Shown one piece after another: positions 1 through 7,573 of a stretch of DNA of 64,000 nucleotides. How positions within the stretch are numbered: the stretch's first letter is position 1; every line of letters starts with the position of its first letter. The notes under the pieces were generated by a model that saw nothing but the letters and a program-made list of their open reading frames with translations, was not told the origin of the DNA and searched no databases. The translations under genes and the position numbers were made by a program. Origin of the DNA: Kitasatospora sp. NBC_01250 (lineage in GTDB: Bacteria; Actinomycetota; Actinomycetes; Streptomycetales; Streptomycetaceae); NCBI RefSeq assembly GCF_036226465.1, contig NZ_CP108476.1, positions 2,046,001 through 2,110,000 on the forward strand, written 5' to 3'.

Positions 1-1117
1 GGAGCTTGACGTGGTAGCCGAGGTGCCGGTTGCCCACCACCCAGAGCTCGCCGCCAGGGCGCAGGGCGCGGCGGGCACCGGTGAACATCCGCCAGGCGGT
101 GGCGTCGGTGGTGGCCTGGTGCGAGTGGAAGGGCGGGTTGTTGAGCACCAGGTCGACCGAGCCGGCCGGGACGGCGGCCAGCGCGTCACCGGCCTGGAAG
201 CGGGCGGGCGCACCGGCCGGGGTGTTCGCCCGGAAGGTCGCCTCCGCCGAGGCGACGGCGGCGAACGACTCGTCGATGAAGGTGACTTCGGCCTCGGGGT
301 TGGCCAGCGCCGCCGCCGTCCCCACGATGCCGTTGCCGCAGCCGAGGTCGACGACCTGCTCGTGGCCGCGGCGGGCCGGCAGGTGCTGGAGGAGGAAGCG
401 GGTGCCGATGTCGAGGCGCTCGGCGCAGAAGATGCCGCCGTGGTTGACCACCGTGCGCCCCGAGGCCGGCCCGAGGTCGCCGGGCAGCGCGTAGCTCAGC
501 GGCCAGGGGTTCGCCGGGCGGACCAGGGCCGGATCCGGGGTGCAGAAGATCAGCCGCGCCTTCTTCACCGCGAGGGAGGTGCGGGTGGGGCCGAGGATCC
601 GCTCGAAGAGCTGCAGGGTGGAGGTGTGGATCTCGGTCACCATGCCGGTGCCGACCACCAGCGTCCCCGGGTGCACGGCGGGGGCCAGCCGGTGCAGCTG
701 GTCCTCCAGCAGGGCCAGGCTCTTGGGGACCCGGACCAGCAGCACGTCGATGCGCGCCGGGGGCGTCTCGGTGCCGGCCAGCAGCCGGACGGCGTCGGGG
801 GCGAGGCCCGCGCGGGCGAGGTTGGCGCGGGTGGCCTGCTGCGCGAGGTAGGAGTCGCCGAGCTGGACCAGCTCGGCCTCGGGGCGGCTCGCGGCCAGCA
901 CGGTGCTCAGCGCGCCCCAGCGGTCGCCGAGGACCACCACGGTGCCGCGCAGCTCGACGGGGGCGGCTTCGGCCCCCTCGTCCGGCTGCGGCCGGTCGCC
1001 GTGCAGGTGGCGCAGCAGGTACTCGTCGGCGGCGTCCCAGGCGCGCAGCTGCTCGCGCGGGTCCTCGGGGAAGCGGGTGAGCTGGAAGTCGCCCGATGAC
1101 GTGGTGAAACGGTTCAT
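1..1117 (-). CDS. Class I SAM-dependent methyltransferase, RlmG/RsmC type (3' end outside window)
   Basis: Probably methylates a guanine N2 in ribosomal RNA. The ATG is at 1117-1115 and reads MNRFTTSSGDFQL; the frame stays open through position 1, so the C-terminus is missing. The first ~180 residues look like the degenerate N-terminal methyltransferase lobe of the RsmC/RlmG family. The second lobe carries the SAM-binding motif VDLGCGNGIVG and the catalytic NPPFH motif typical of N2-guanine methyltransferases. No operon partner is visible: the next intact gene on this strand starts about 700 bases away. Family assignment is firm; the exact rRNA position is not decidable from sequence. Confidence 0.85.
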   Translation of the reverse strand, partial: MNRFTTSSGDFQLTRFPEDPREQLRAWDAADEYLLRHLHGDRPQPDEGAEAAPVELRGTVVVLGDRWGALSTVLAASRPEAELVQLGDSYLAQQATRANLARAGLAPDAVRLLAGTETPPARIDVLLVRVPKSLALLEDQLHRLAPAVHPGTLVVGTGMVTEIHTSTLQLFERILGPTRTSLAVKKARLIFCTPDPALVRPANPWPLSYALPGDLGPASGRTVVNHGGIFCAERLDIGTRFLLQHLPARRGHEQVVDLGCGNGIVGTAAALANPEAEVTFIDESFAAVASAEATFRANTPAGAPARFQAGDALAAVPAGSVDLVLNNPPFHSHQATTDATAWRMFTGARRALRPGGELWVVGNRHLGYHVKL

Positions 1118-1190
1118 TGTGCGCCCAGGCTAACCGCTCGGCGCCGCCCCTGGCGCAGCGGCACCGGCGGCGGGCGGGCACGGCGGGCGG

Positions 1191-1299
1191 TGCGCCGGAG
1201 AGCGGCTGCTCTCGCGCGCCTCGGTCGAGCTGCTGAGCAGCGACCGGCTGACGCCGGAGCAGAAGGCGGCCTCCGCGTTCCACCCCGGTCTCGCCCTGG
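1191..1299 (+). pseudogene. Fragment of a beta-lactamase-family serine hydrolase
   Basis: Between two minus-strand genes, the plus strand in the frame of position 1200 reads ERLLSRASVELLSSDRLTPE followed by QKAASAFHPG. This closely resembles the C-terminal part of actinobacterial PF00144 serine hydrolases, which have LLSRPSVE, then a TTD.LTPEQ stretch, then a Gly-Trp-Gly motif. Here there is no start, no catalytic SxxK motif, and the expected Gly-Trp-Gly continuation is lost where the fragment runs into the 3' end of the convergent gene at 1305. I read it as a leftover of a deleted gene. Confidence 0.5.
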
Positions 1300-1304
1300 T
1301 GCCG

Positions 1305-1814
1305 TCAGCGGTGGAAGACCTGGAGCTCGCGCACCGAGTCGTTGAAGTTCCCGCCCAGCTGGGGAGCCGGCAGGTCCATCGTCTTCTCCACGCTCAGGGT
1401 GGACCACAGGTGGACGGCGTTGCAGTCGTGGTACCCCTTCATCGAGGAGACGTTGAGCGCCACGTCGATGTAGTTGACCAGGTGGTAGCCGGTCCCGTCG
1501 CAGCCGCCGGCGTCGCCGTAGAAGGAGTAGAGGATGCCGCCGCCGTAGTCGATGTCCTTGTACTCCTCCAGCAGCAGGGTCCGGTCGACCGGCTGGCCCG
1601 GCTCGGCGGCGATCCGGCTGAGCGCGTCCGCGGTGGAGCGGTCGGAACAGGCCTGCCCGAGGGTCCGGGTCGGGCTGACCACGGTGGCGCAGTGGCGGAC
1701 GGCCGGGCCGGTCGCGGCGGCCGGGGCGGGCGCGGCCAGCCCCGCGGCGAGCAGCACCGGCAGGACGGTGGCGGAGAGCCGCAGGGCGCGGAGGAGGGAG
1801 GACGATCGTGGCAT
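1305..1814 (-). CDS. Small secreted protein, possibly beta/gamma-crystallin-like
   Basis: 169 residues from MPRSSSLL. A Sec signal peptide is clear: Arg-containing start, hydrophobic core over residues ~12-30, and an APAPAAA cleavage region. The mature part has Cys residues in HCATVV, QACSDR, GGCDG and HDCNAV that could form disulfides. The C-terminal stretch GNFNDSVRELQVF resembles the N/D-N/D-x-x-S/T segment of beta/gamma-crystallin Greek-key proteins, which include secreted Streptomyces metalloprotease inhibitors; that is inference only. An in-frame start at 1889 would add 25 residues ahead of the signal peptide and is less likely. About 200 bases separate it from the gene upstream, and no hairpin stood out there. 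Confidence 0.7.
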   Translation of the reverse strand: MPRSSSLLRALRLSATVLPVLLAAGLAAPAPAAATGPAVRHCATVVSPTRTLGQACSDRSTADALSRIAAEPGQPVDRTLLLEEYKDIDYGGGILYSFYGDAGGCDGTGYHLVNYIDVALNVSSMKGYHDCNAVHLWSTLSVEKTMDLPAPQLGGNFNDSVRELQVFHR

Positions 1815-2013
1815 CGGGCTGACTCCTTGCGAAGGGGTACGAGCGAGCCACATTCGACCGTACGTCGGCGAAGGGCCGCAGCCCGCCACGCCTCACCGGG
1901 CATTAGTCGTACCGGAGTTGCCGCAGCGGTTGCGCCTCACCCGGTGTCAGGCGGTGGACTTGACCCATGGACCCACGACGAGAACCCCGCTGCTCCCCCG
2001 GCGCCGGACGTCC

Positions 2014-3183
2014 TCAACCGGCGTCCGGCAGGAGCAGGTTGACGTCGCCGAACTCGTGCCAGAGGTAGCCGGCGGCCAGCGCCTCGCGGTAGCAGTGGGC
2101 GAGCAGGGGGCGGCCTGCGACGGCTTCGAGCATCAGCAGGTGCGAGGCGCGCGGTTCGTGCCAGCCGGTCAGCAGGCCGTCCACCGCGCGCACGCCGCGG
2201 TCCGGGGTGATCACCAGGTCGGTCCAGCCGTCGGCGGGGCGGGTGCGGCCGTCCGGTGCGGTGGCGGACTCCAGGGCGCGGACGGCGGTGGTGCCGACCG
2301 CGACCACCCGGCCGCCGGTGGCCCGGACGTGGGCGACCAGGGCGGCGGTGGCCGCGGGCACCCGGTAGCGCTCCGGGTAGGGCGCCTCGTGCAGCTCGGG
2401 CGAGGCGACGCCGGTGTGCAACGTGATCGGCGCGATCAGCACGCCGCGCGCCACCAGCGTGCTGACCAGCTCCGCGGTGAACGGGCGGGCGGCGCTGGGC
2501 ATCTCGCTGCTGCCGGGCTCGGTGGCGAAGACCGTCTGGTAGTCGCCGAGCGGCCAGTCCCGGTCGACGTAGCCGTAGCGGATCGCCTTGCCGTGGACCG
2601 CGAGGTACTCGGGCAGCGGCGCCGGCAGAGTCAGCCGGGCGTACCAGAGCCGCGCGGTGCAGGCGGCGGTGAGCACGGCCCGGCCACCGCCGGGCAGGGT
2701 GAGCCGCAGGCCGGGGTGGGCGGGGTTCTCGGCGGGCGGCAGGTACCGCGCCGCACCGGTCCCCGCGCGGGCGGGGCGGCGCAGCTCGACCAGGTGGCCG
2801 CCGCGCGGGTCGGGGTGGGCGGAGGAGAGGTGCAGCGCGAGCGGCTCACCGTCCGGGAGCCGGGCGGGCAGAGCGGCCGGCAGGGTGGCCGAGTTGTTGA
2901 CCACCAGCAGATCGCCGGGCCGCAGCACCTCGGGGAGGTCGGTGAAGCGGTGGTGCTCGGCGGTGGGGAGGGTGCCGGCGCGCCCACCGCGGCCGACCAG
3001 CAGGCGGACGCCGTCGCGGCGCAGGCCGCGGGCCTCGGCGGGGGCGGGGGCGGAGAGGTCGGGCGGGACGGTGAAGTCGAGACTTTCGTCGGAGGTGAGG
3101 GTGTCGGCGGAGGTGAGGGTGTCGGCGGAGGTGGGGGTGTCGGCGGAGGTGGGGGTGTCGGCGGCCGGGCGTGGTGAAGGCAT
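2014..3183 (-). CDS. QueA-like S-adenosylmethionine:tRNA ribosyltransferase-isomerase family protein
   Basis: 389 residues. Family landmarks in order: DLLVVNNSATLPA near residue 93, IAPITLHTGV, ERYRVP, VVAVGTTAVRALES, DLVITPDRGVRAVDGLLT and ASHLLMLEAVAG, then a Tyr-containing C-terminus (GYLWHEFGDVNLLLP). These track the QueA fold, which transfers the ribosyl group of SAM to preQ1-modified tRNA. The N-terminal ~33 residues are a low-complexity run of TPTSAD-like repeats coded by tandem 18-mers and are not part of the fold. It follows the SDR gene at 3188 with a 4-base gap, so the two are probably co-transcribed. No other queuosine gene is present, so the biological role is uncertain. Confidence 0.8.
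   Translation of the reverse strand: MPSPRPAADTPTSADTPTSADTLTSADTLTSDESLDFTVPPDLSAPAPAEARGLRRDGVRLLVGRGGRAGTLPTAEHHRFTDLPEVLRPGDLLVVNNSATLPAALPARLPDGEPLALHLSSAHPDPRGGHLVELRRPARAGTGAARYLPPAENPAHPGLRLTLPGGGRAVLTAACTARLWYARLTLPAPLPEYLAVHGKAIRYGYVDRDWPLGDYQTVFATEPGSSEMPSAARPFTAELVSTLVARGVLIAPITLHTGVASPELHEAPYPERYRVPAATAALVAHVRATGGRVVAVGTTAVRALESATAPDGRTRPADGWTDLVITPDRGVRAVDGLLTGWHEPRASHLLMLEAVAGRPLLAHCYREALAAGYLWHEFGDVNLLLPDAG
3088..3156. repeat. Tandem 18-bp repeat inside the QueA-like gene
   Basis: Three full 18-base units (GTCGGCGGAGGTGRGGGT on the plus strand, starting 3103, 3121 and 3139), preceded by one 15-base unit lacking three bases. They encode the Thr/Ser/Asp-rich N-terminal tail of the QueA-like protein. 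The in-frame period means copy changes would leave the reading frame intact. Confidence 0.9.
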
Positions 3184-3187
3184 CGCG

Positions 3188-4021
3188 TCAGACTCCTGCG
3201 GGAGCGGTCACGAGGTCGGCTCGGGCCGCGAGGTCCGCGGCGCGGTAGCGGCCGGAGGCCGGGCGCTCACGCCACAGGGTGCGGAAGGCGGGCACCACGC
3301 TGCTCGGCGGCGGCAGTTCGGACAGGTCGGCGCCGGGGAAGGCCTGCTGGTGCAGCCGGGTCCGCAGGTCGCCCGGGTCGACGGCCCAGACCCGCAGCCC
3401 GGGCTCCTCCTCGGCGAGCACCGCCGAGGCGTGGTCGAGCGCGGCCTTGGCGGCGCCGTAGCCGCCCCAGCCCGGGTAGGCCTCGACCGCCGCGTCCGAA
3501 CTGATGTTGAGCACCGCGCCGGTGCGCCCGCGCAGTTGCGGCAGCAGCAGCTGGGTGAGGGCGATCGGCGCCAGGGCGTTGACCTCGAAGGTCTCCAGCA
3601 GGTCGGGCAGCGGGACCACGGCGAGCGGCGGGAGCGGCGGGGCCGACTCGTCGGCGGCGCCGTTGAGGGTGGAGGCGTTGTTGATCAGCAGGCTCGCGCC
3701 GCCGAGCCGGTCGGCGGCGGCGGCCAGGTCGGCGCGGTGGTCGTCGTCCACCACGGTGCCGGACAGCGCGATCACGGTGGTGCGGGCGGCGAGTTCGGCC
3801 TCGGCGGCGGCCAGGTCGGCGGCGGTGCGGGCGGTGATCACCAGGTGCCAGCCGTCGGCGGCCAGGGCGCGGGCGAGTTCCAGGCCGAGCCCGCGGGAGG
3901 CACCGGTGACGACGGCGACCGGGGGCTGCGCGGGGGTGCCGTGGCGGGTGGGGCCGGTGGCGTGCGTGGCGTCGGCGGCGTGGGTGGTCTGCGGGAGGGC
4001 GGTGTGCTCGGTGGTGTCCAT
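3188..4021 (-). CDS. Short-chain dehydrogenase/reductase (SDR)
   Basis: 277 residues, NAD(P)-dependent oxidoreductase of unknown substrate. The Rossmann motif TGASRGLGLELARAL begins near residue 39, after a Thr/His/Pro-rich tail. NNAST and the active-site segment NISSDAAVEAY...YGAAKAALDH give the Ser-Tyr-Lys catalytic set. First gene of a probable two-gene unit with the QueA-like gene downstream. The upstream region holds four palindromic elements (4097-4199) that may control it, the divergent PAP2 gene, or both. Confidence 0.88.
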   Translation of the reverse strand: MDTTEHTALPQTTHAADATHATGPTRHGTPAQPPVAVVTGASRGLGLELARALAADGWHLVITARTAADLAAAEAELAARTTVIALSGTVVDDDHRADLAAAADRLGGASLLINNASTLNGAADESAPPLPPLAVVPLPDLLETFEVNALAPIALTQLLLPQLRGRTGAVLNISSDAAVEAYPGWGGYGAAKAALDHASAVLAEEEPGLRVWAVDPGDLRTRLHQQAFPGADLSELPPPSSVVPAFRTLWRERPASGRYRAADLAARADLVTAPAGV

Positions 4022-4096
4022 GCCTGAACTGTCCCGCCGCCGACCCCGGGCGCGGATCGGGCCCGGGGCTCGGCGAGGGTCGTTCGATGGCCCTAG

Positions 4097-4199
4097 GGTC
4101 CTGGACCGTCCTAGGACCCCGGATCTTGCTGATCACGGGCCCGGAGATCGTGGGGCTTGGTTCATGGGCCTCAGGTCACGTATCCACGGGCCTTAGGTC
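4097..4199. promoter_or_regulatory. Cluster of four short palindromes between divergent genes, DevR/OsdR-like
   Basis: The divergent gap holds GGTCCTGGACC (4097-4107), GTCCTAGGAC (4108-4117), GGGCCTCAGGTC (4166-4177) and GGGCCTTAGGTC (4188-4199). The last two are 22 bp apart, two helical turns. GGnCC..GGnCC palindromes of this kind resemble binding boxes of NarL/LuxR-type response regulators of the DevR/DosR class (OsdR in Streptomyces). That they are bound by such a regulator is inference. Confidence 0.4.
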
Positions 4200-4340
4200 A
4201 CTGGTCCGCAGGAGAGGCGCCTGGCGAGAGGGCCTTGAGGACATGCGCGCGAAACCCCTCGGTACCGCTCCGTTAGCATGATAGAAATCCCGGCACCCCG
4301 CCCCCGATCGCCCCAATCGCCCGTCCCTCGCCGGAAGATC

Positions 4341-5750
4341 ATGCCGCCCGGTATGAATCGTGACCCATCTAAAGACAACCTACCAAATCGGCCAAAATTG
4401 ATATCTATAGCGTCGCGAGTGTTTTCGCGGATCAACTACAGAGCTCTGTCCGCCGCGTGGCGCCAACCACGGGCGATGTTGTGGACCACGGCGGGTGTGG
4501 TGACCCTCGCCTTCCTCGTCGCGCTGGAGATCACCGCGCGCCACTACGGGGTCCCGGGGCCGATCACCAACCAGGCGCGCGAGGTCGTCTTCGCCCCCAA
4601 GTCGGGGCCGCTGCTGTACACCAGCCTGGGGCTGATGATGGTGGTGCTCACCTGGCGGCAACGGTTCGTCGCACTCGGTGCCGCGGTCGGCATCGACGTC
4701 GTCTTCTGCCTGGTGCGGCTGATGGCCGGCGCCAGGATGAACTTCGGCAACGGCGCGCTGTGGGTGCTGCTGGGTTACGCGGTCATCGCCCTCACGCGCC
4801 GCACCGGCCGGGAACGGCTCCTGCTGCTCAAGGGCGTCGGGCTGGGCCTGCTGCTGGTGGCCGGCCGGAAGACCGGCGACACCTGGCTGCTCATCACGGC
4901 GAAGACCCGCCCGATGGTGCTCGACCAGTACGTGGCCCTCGCCGACCACGCGCTCGGTTGCCCGTCGTGGCTGATGGGCCGGCTCGTCAACGCCACCGGC
5001 CCGATCGGCAGCGACATCCTCAACTACGTCTACATCCAATTGCCGGTGGCCGCCGGGCTGGTCGCGCTCTACCAGTTGCGCAACGTCGCCGTCGAGCGCC
5101 GCTTCCCGGGCCACCACCTGGTGCGGACCTTCCTGGTGATAGGCCTGCTCGGACCCGGCATCTACATGCTCTTCCCGGTGGTCGGCCCGATCTTCGTCTA
5201 CGGCGCCGACGGTGGGCAGTGGGCGCTGGCCAACCTGTGGCCGCACACCCCGCCGCCGATCCAGGCCCCGCACCACATGCTGTTCGACGGGCTCACCCCG
5301 CGCAACTGCATGCCCAGCCTGCACATCGCCTGGGCGACCACGATCTTCGTCCACTCCCGCAAGGGCCCGCGCGTCCTACGGTACGCGGGCGCGTTCTGGC
5401 TGCTCGCCACGCTCGCCGCGACGCTGGGATTCGGCTACCACTACGGCACGGACATCGTGGCCGGCGTGGTGTTCGCCCTCACGGTCGAGGGGGCACTGCG
5501 GGCGCTCGCCCGGGGCTGGGACCGGTCGGCGACGCGGCTGGTCGCGTACGGTGCAACGGTCTTCGTCGCGCTGCTGCTGGCGTACCGCTACCTGTCGATG
5601 ACAATGGCCGAAAATCCGTGGGTGTTCGGACCACTCCTCATTCTGGCCATGACCTCGATGATCTACGGCTACATCCGGACCACCAAGGGCTGGGAGCCGA
5701 AGGCGACCGTTCCGGCGCAGCGGTCGGAGCGGCAGCTCGAACTGGTCTGA
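4341..5750 (+). CDS. PAP2-superfamily integral membrane phosphatase/phosphotransferase
   Basis: About 469 residues with many transmembrane helices. The C-terminal third carries the AUR1/PAP2 landmarks: RNCMPSLHIAWAT (equivalent of the SGH motif) and GFGYHYGTDIVAG (His and Asp of the third motif), so it probably acts on a phospholipid or lipid phosphate at the membrane. I chose ATG 4341 because GGAAG lies just ahead of it; an in-frame ATG at 4278 has no visible ribosome site and would add 21 residues. The first ~30 codons are unusually A/T-rich for this DNA. Monocistronic, followed by a hairpin at 5787. Substrate unknown. Confidence 0.8.
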   Translation: MPPGMNRDPSKDNLPNRPKLISIASRVFSRINYRALSAAWRQPRAMLWTTAGVVTLAFLVALEITARHYGVPGPITNQAREVVFAPKSGPLLYTSLGLMMVVLTWRQRFVALGAAVGIDVVFCLVRLMAGARMNFGNGALWVLLGYAVIALTRRTGRERLLLLKGVGLGLLLVAGRKTGDTWLLITAKTRPMVLDQYVALADHALGCPSWLMGRLVNATGPIGSDILNYVYIQLPVAAGLVALYQLRNVAVERRFPGHHLVRTFLVIGLLGPGIYMLFPVVGPIFVYGADGGQWALANLWPHTPPPIQAPHHMLFDGLTPRNCMPSLHIAWATTIFVHSRKGPRVLRYAGAFWLLATLAATLGFGYHYGTDIVAGVVFALTVEGALRALARGWDRSATRLVAYGATVFVALLLAYRYLSMTMAENPWVFGPLLILAMTSMIYGYIRTTKGWEPKATVPAQRSERQLELV

Positions 5751-5786
5751 AGTCGTTCTGGTTCGAATTGTGCTGCATCAGGCTGT

Positions 5787-5839
5787 GGGCCGAGCGCCTC
5801 CCAACTGGCCGCCGGGGCCGGCTCGGTGGCGCTCGGCCC
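5787..5839 (+). terminator. Hairpin after the PAP2 gene
   Basis: GGGCCGAGCGCC at 5787-5798 pairs perfectly with GGCGCTCGGCCC at 5828-5839. The 29-base loop contains a smaller GC-rich inverted repeat. There is no T-tract, as is common in streptomycetes. It sits 36 bases after the stop codon. Confidence 0.55.
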
Positions 5840-5959
5840 GGTCTCGGCGCGAAAGTCGGGCCGCCGGACGCGCCTCCTCGGGGGAACCGCCCTACGGTGG
5901 AGAGGACGGCATGCGTCGACGCCGGGCGCGCTGCGCACCGGCAAGGTGGTGACGAACCC

Positions 5960-6823
5960 ATGTGCCGATGGCTGGCCTACACCGGGACACCCATCCTGCT
6001 CGAAGAGCTCCTCTACAAGCCCGCCCACTCGCTGATCGACCAGAGCCAGCACTCCCGCCTGCGGGGCGACGCCGGCACGACCAACGGCGACGGCTTCGGA
6101 ACCGGCTGGTACACCGAGCCGAGCGACGACCCGCTCGACGCCGACGAGACCCCTGCGCTGTTCCGCGGCGTCGAACCGGCCTGGGGCGACCGGAACCTGC
6201 GGGACCTGTCCGCCCACGTCCGCTCCGGCCTCTTCTTCGCCCACATCCGCGCGAGCAGTCCGGGCGCCGCGGTGCAGGAGACCAACTGTCACCCGTTCCG
6301 GCACGGCCGGTGGCTGTGGATGCACAACGGCGGGATCAGCCGGTTCCCGGAGCTGCGGCGGGACCTCATGCTCGCGATCGACCCCGCGCTCTTCCCGCTG
6401 GTCGAAGGCACCACCGACACCGAGACCATGTTCCACCTCGCCCTCACCTTCGGCCTGGTGCAGGACGTGCCCGGCTCGGTGGAACGCATGGTCGGGCTGG
6501 TCGAGGCCACCGCCGAGCAGCACGGGGTGCCCGATCCCGTGCAGATGACGGTGGCCGTCTCGGACGGGGTCCGGATCTGGGCCTTCCGCTACGCCAGCAG
6601 GCCGCCCGCGCCTTCGCTCTTCTACAGCACGAGCATGGAGGCGCTGCAGTCCCTGCACCCCGAGAACGCGAACCTGCGCCTGGTCTCCGACCGGACCCGC
6701 GTGGTGGTCTCGGAGCCGCTCACCGATCTGCCCGAGGAGTGGCAACCGGTGGACGAGAGCAGCTACAGCATCATCGAGGACGGGAAGGACGAGACCTTCC
6801 CGTTCGTGCCCCGGCGCGGGTGA
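5960..6823 (+). CDS. Class II glutamine amidotransferase (YafJ-like)
   Basis: 287 residues starting MCRWLAYTG, so Cys2 becomes the N-terminal nucleophile after Met removal, as in Ntn-type glutamine amidotransferases. GDGFGTGWY, FFAHIRASSPG and NCHPFRHGRWLWMHNGG match the glutaminase pocket of the YafJ/EgtC group. The protein consists only of the glutaminase domain, with no synthetase domain. It releases ammonia from glutamine or hydrolyses a gamma-glutamyl bond; the acceptor is not evident. No EgtB, EgtD or EgtE neighbours are present, so I do not call it EgtC. The start is preceded by GGTGGTGACGAACCC. Confidence 0.85.
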   Translation: MCRWLAYTGTPILLEELLYKPAHSLIDQSQHSRLRGDAGTTNGDGFGTGWYTEPSDDPLDADETPALFRGVEPAWGDRNLRDLSAHVRSGLFFAHIRASSPGAAVQETNCHPFRHGRWLWMHNGGISRFPELRRDLMLAIDPALFPLVEGTTDTETMFHLALTFGLVQDVPGSVERMVGLVEATAEQHGVPDPVQMTVAVSDGVRIWAFRYASRPPAPSLFYSTSMEALQSLHPENANLRLVSDRTRVVVSEPLTDLPEEWQPVDESSYSIIEDGKDETFPFVPRRG

Positions 6824-6891
6824 GGCTGTCCACTTTCGATCATTCCGAGTCCCGGCCGCACCTCGTCCGGAGGGCGGTCGCGGGGCATCGT

Positions 6892-6951
6892 GGAGTCACG
6901 GCCGGAGCACAGGCGCCTTGTCGGGGCGCCGGACTGACCGGCCGTCACTCC
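6892..6951. terminator. Long inverted repeat between amidotransferase and NTF2-like gene
   Basis: GGAGTCACGGCCGG (6892-6905) pairs with CCGGCCGTCACTCC (6938-6951) with one mismatch, and an inner GGCGCC pair lies in the loop. It sits 68 bases after the amidotransferase stop and 42 before the next start. It could be a terminator or a 5' leader structure of the downstream gene. Confidence 0.4.
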
Positions 6952-6993
6952 CGCATTCCCGCATTCCCGTTGATCGCGAGTAAGGACTCCCCC

Positions 6994-7374
6994 ATGCCCA
7001 CTGTCGTCACCGACCCCGCGAAGCTGCCGGCCCTTTTCCAGGACGCCCTGAATGCCGGCGACATCGAGGGCGTGCTCGCGCTGTTCGCTCCCGGCGCGGG
7101 CATGCGCACGGTCACCGGCGAGCACATCACCGGCGCCGAGGCGCTGCGGGCGGAGATCGGCGGAACCGTCGCCGCGCGCGGCCGGCTGACGAACGTCCCG
7201 CGGCATGCGCTGGTCGGCGCGGACACCGCCCTGCTGGTCACCGACTGGACCATGGAGATCGACGGCCCCGACGGCGAGCGGATCGCCCCGACCGGCACCA
7301 CCGCCAACATCGCCCGCCGGGCCGGCGACGGCGGCTGGCGCTTCACGCTGCTCAATCCGCTCGGCACCGCCTGA
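6994..7374 (+). CDS. NTF2-like/SnoaL-like fold protein
   Basis: 126 residues with the architecture of the DUF4440/SnoaL-like cone fold: an N-terminal helix (LPALFQDALNAGDIEGVLALFAPG), TGAEALRAEI in the middle, and a C-terminal strand set (ALLVTDWTMEI... RRAGDGGWRFTLLNPLG). Such proteins bind small hydrophobic ligands or act as ketosteroid isomerase-like enzymes; nothing here gives the ligand. Ribosome site AAGGA lies ~9 bases ahead of the ATG. A short direct repeat (CGCATTCC twice, near 6952-6967) precedes it. Confidence 0.8.
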   Translation: MPTVVTDPAKLPALFQDALNAGDIEGVLALFAPGAGMRTVTGEHITGAEALRAEIGGTVAARGRLTNVPRHALVGADTALLVTDWTMEIDGPDGERIAPTGTTANIARRAGDGGWRFTLLNPLGTA

Positions 7375-7573
7375 GCCGGTGCCGGAGCTTTCCGGCGGCT
7401 CGGTATGTCCGCTTTTCACTGGTTATGGAATGCCTACGAACGAGTCCGGAGCGGGGCTGGCGACGAGCCTGCGGGCGAGGTTCTGCCAGGCGCCAAGCTG
7501 CGGTAAAGAACAGATCAAGAGTCACTTATCATCGGAGGACGATTTTGGATTGGCAAGGAAGCAGGTTGATCTG

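Noticed and set aside
5960-6823. EgtC of ergothioneine synthesis
   Set aside because: The Cys2 start is shared by many class II amidotransferases, and no other egt gene is nearby.
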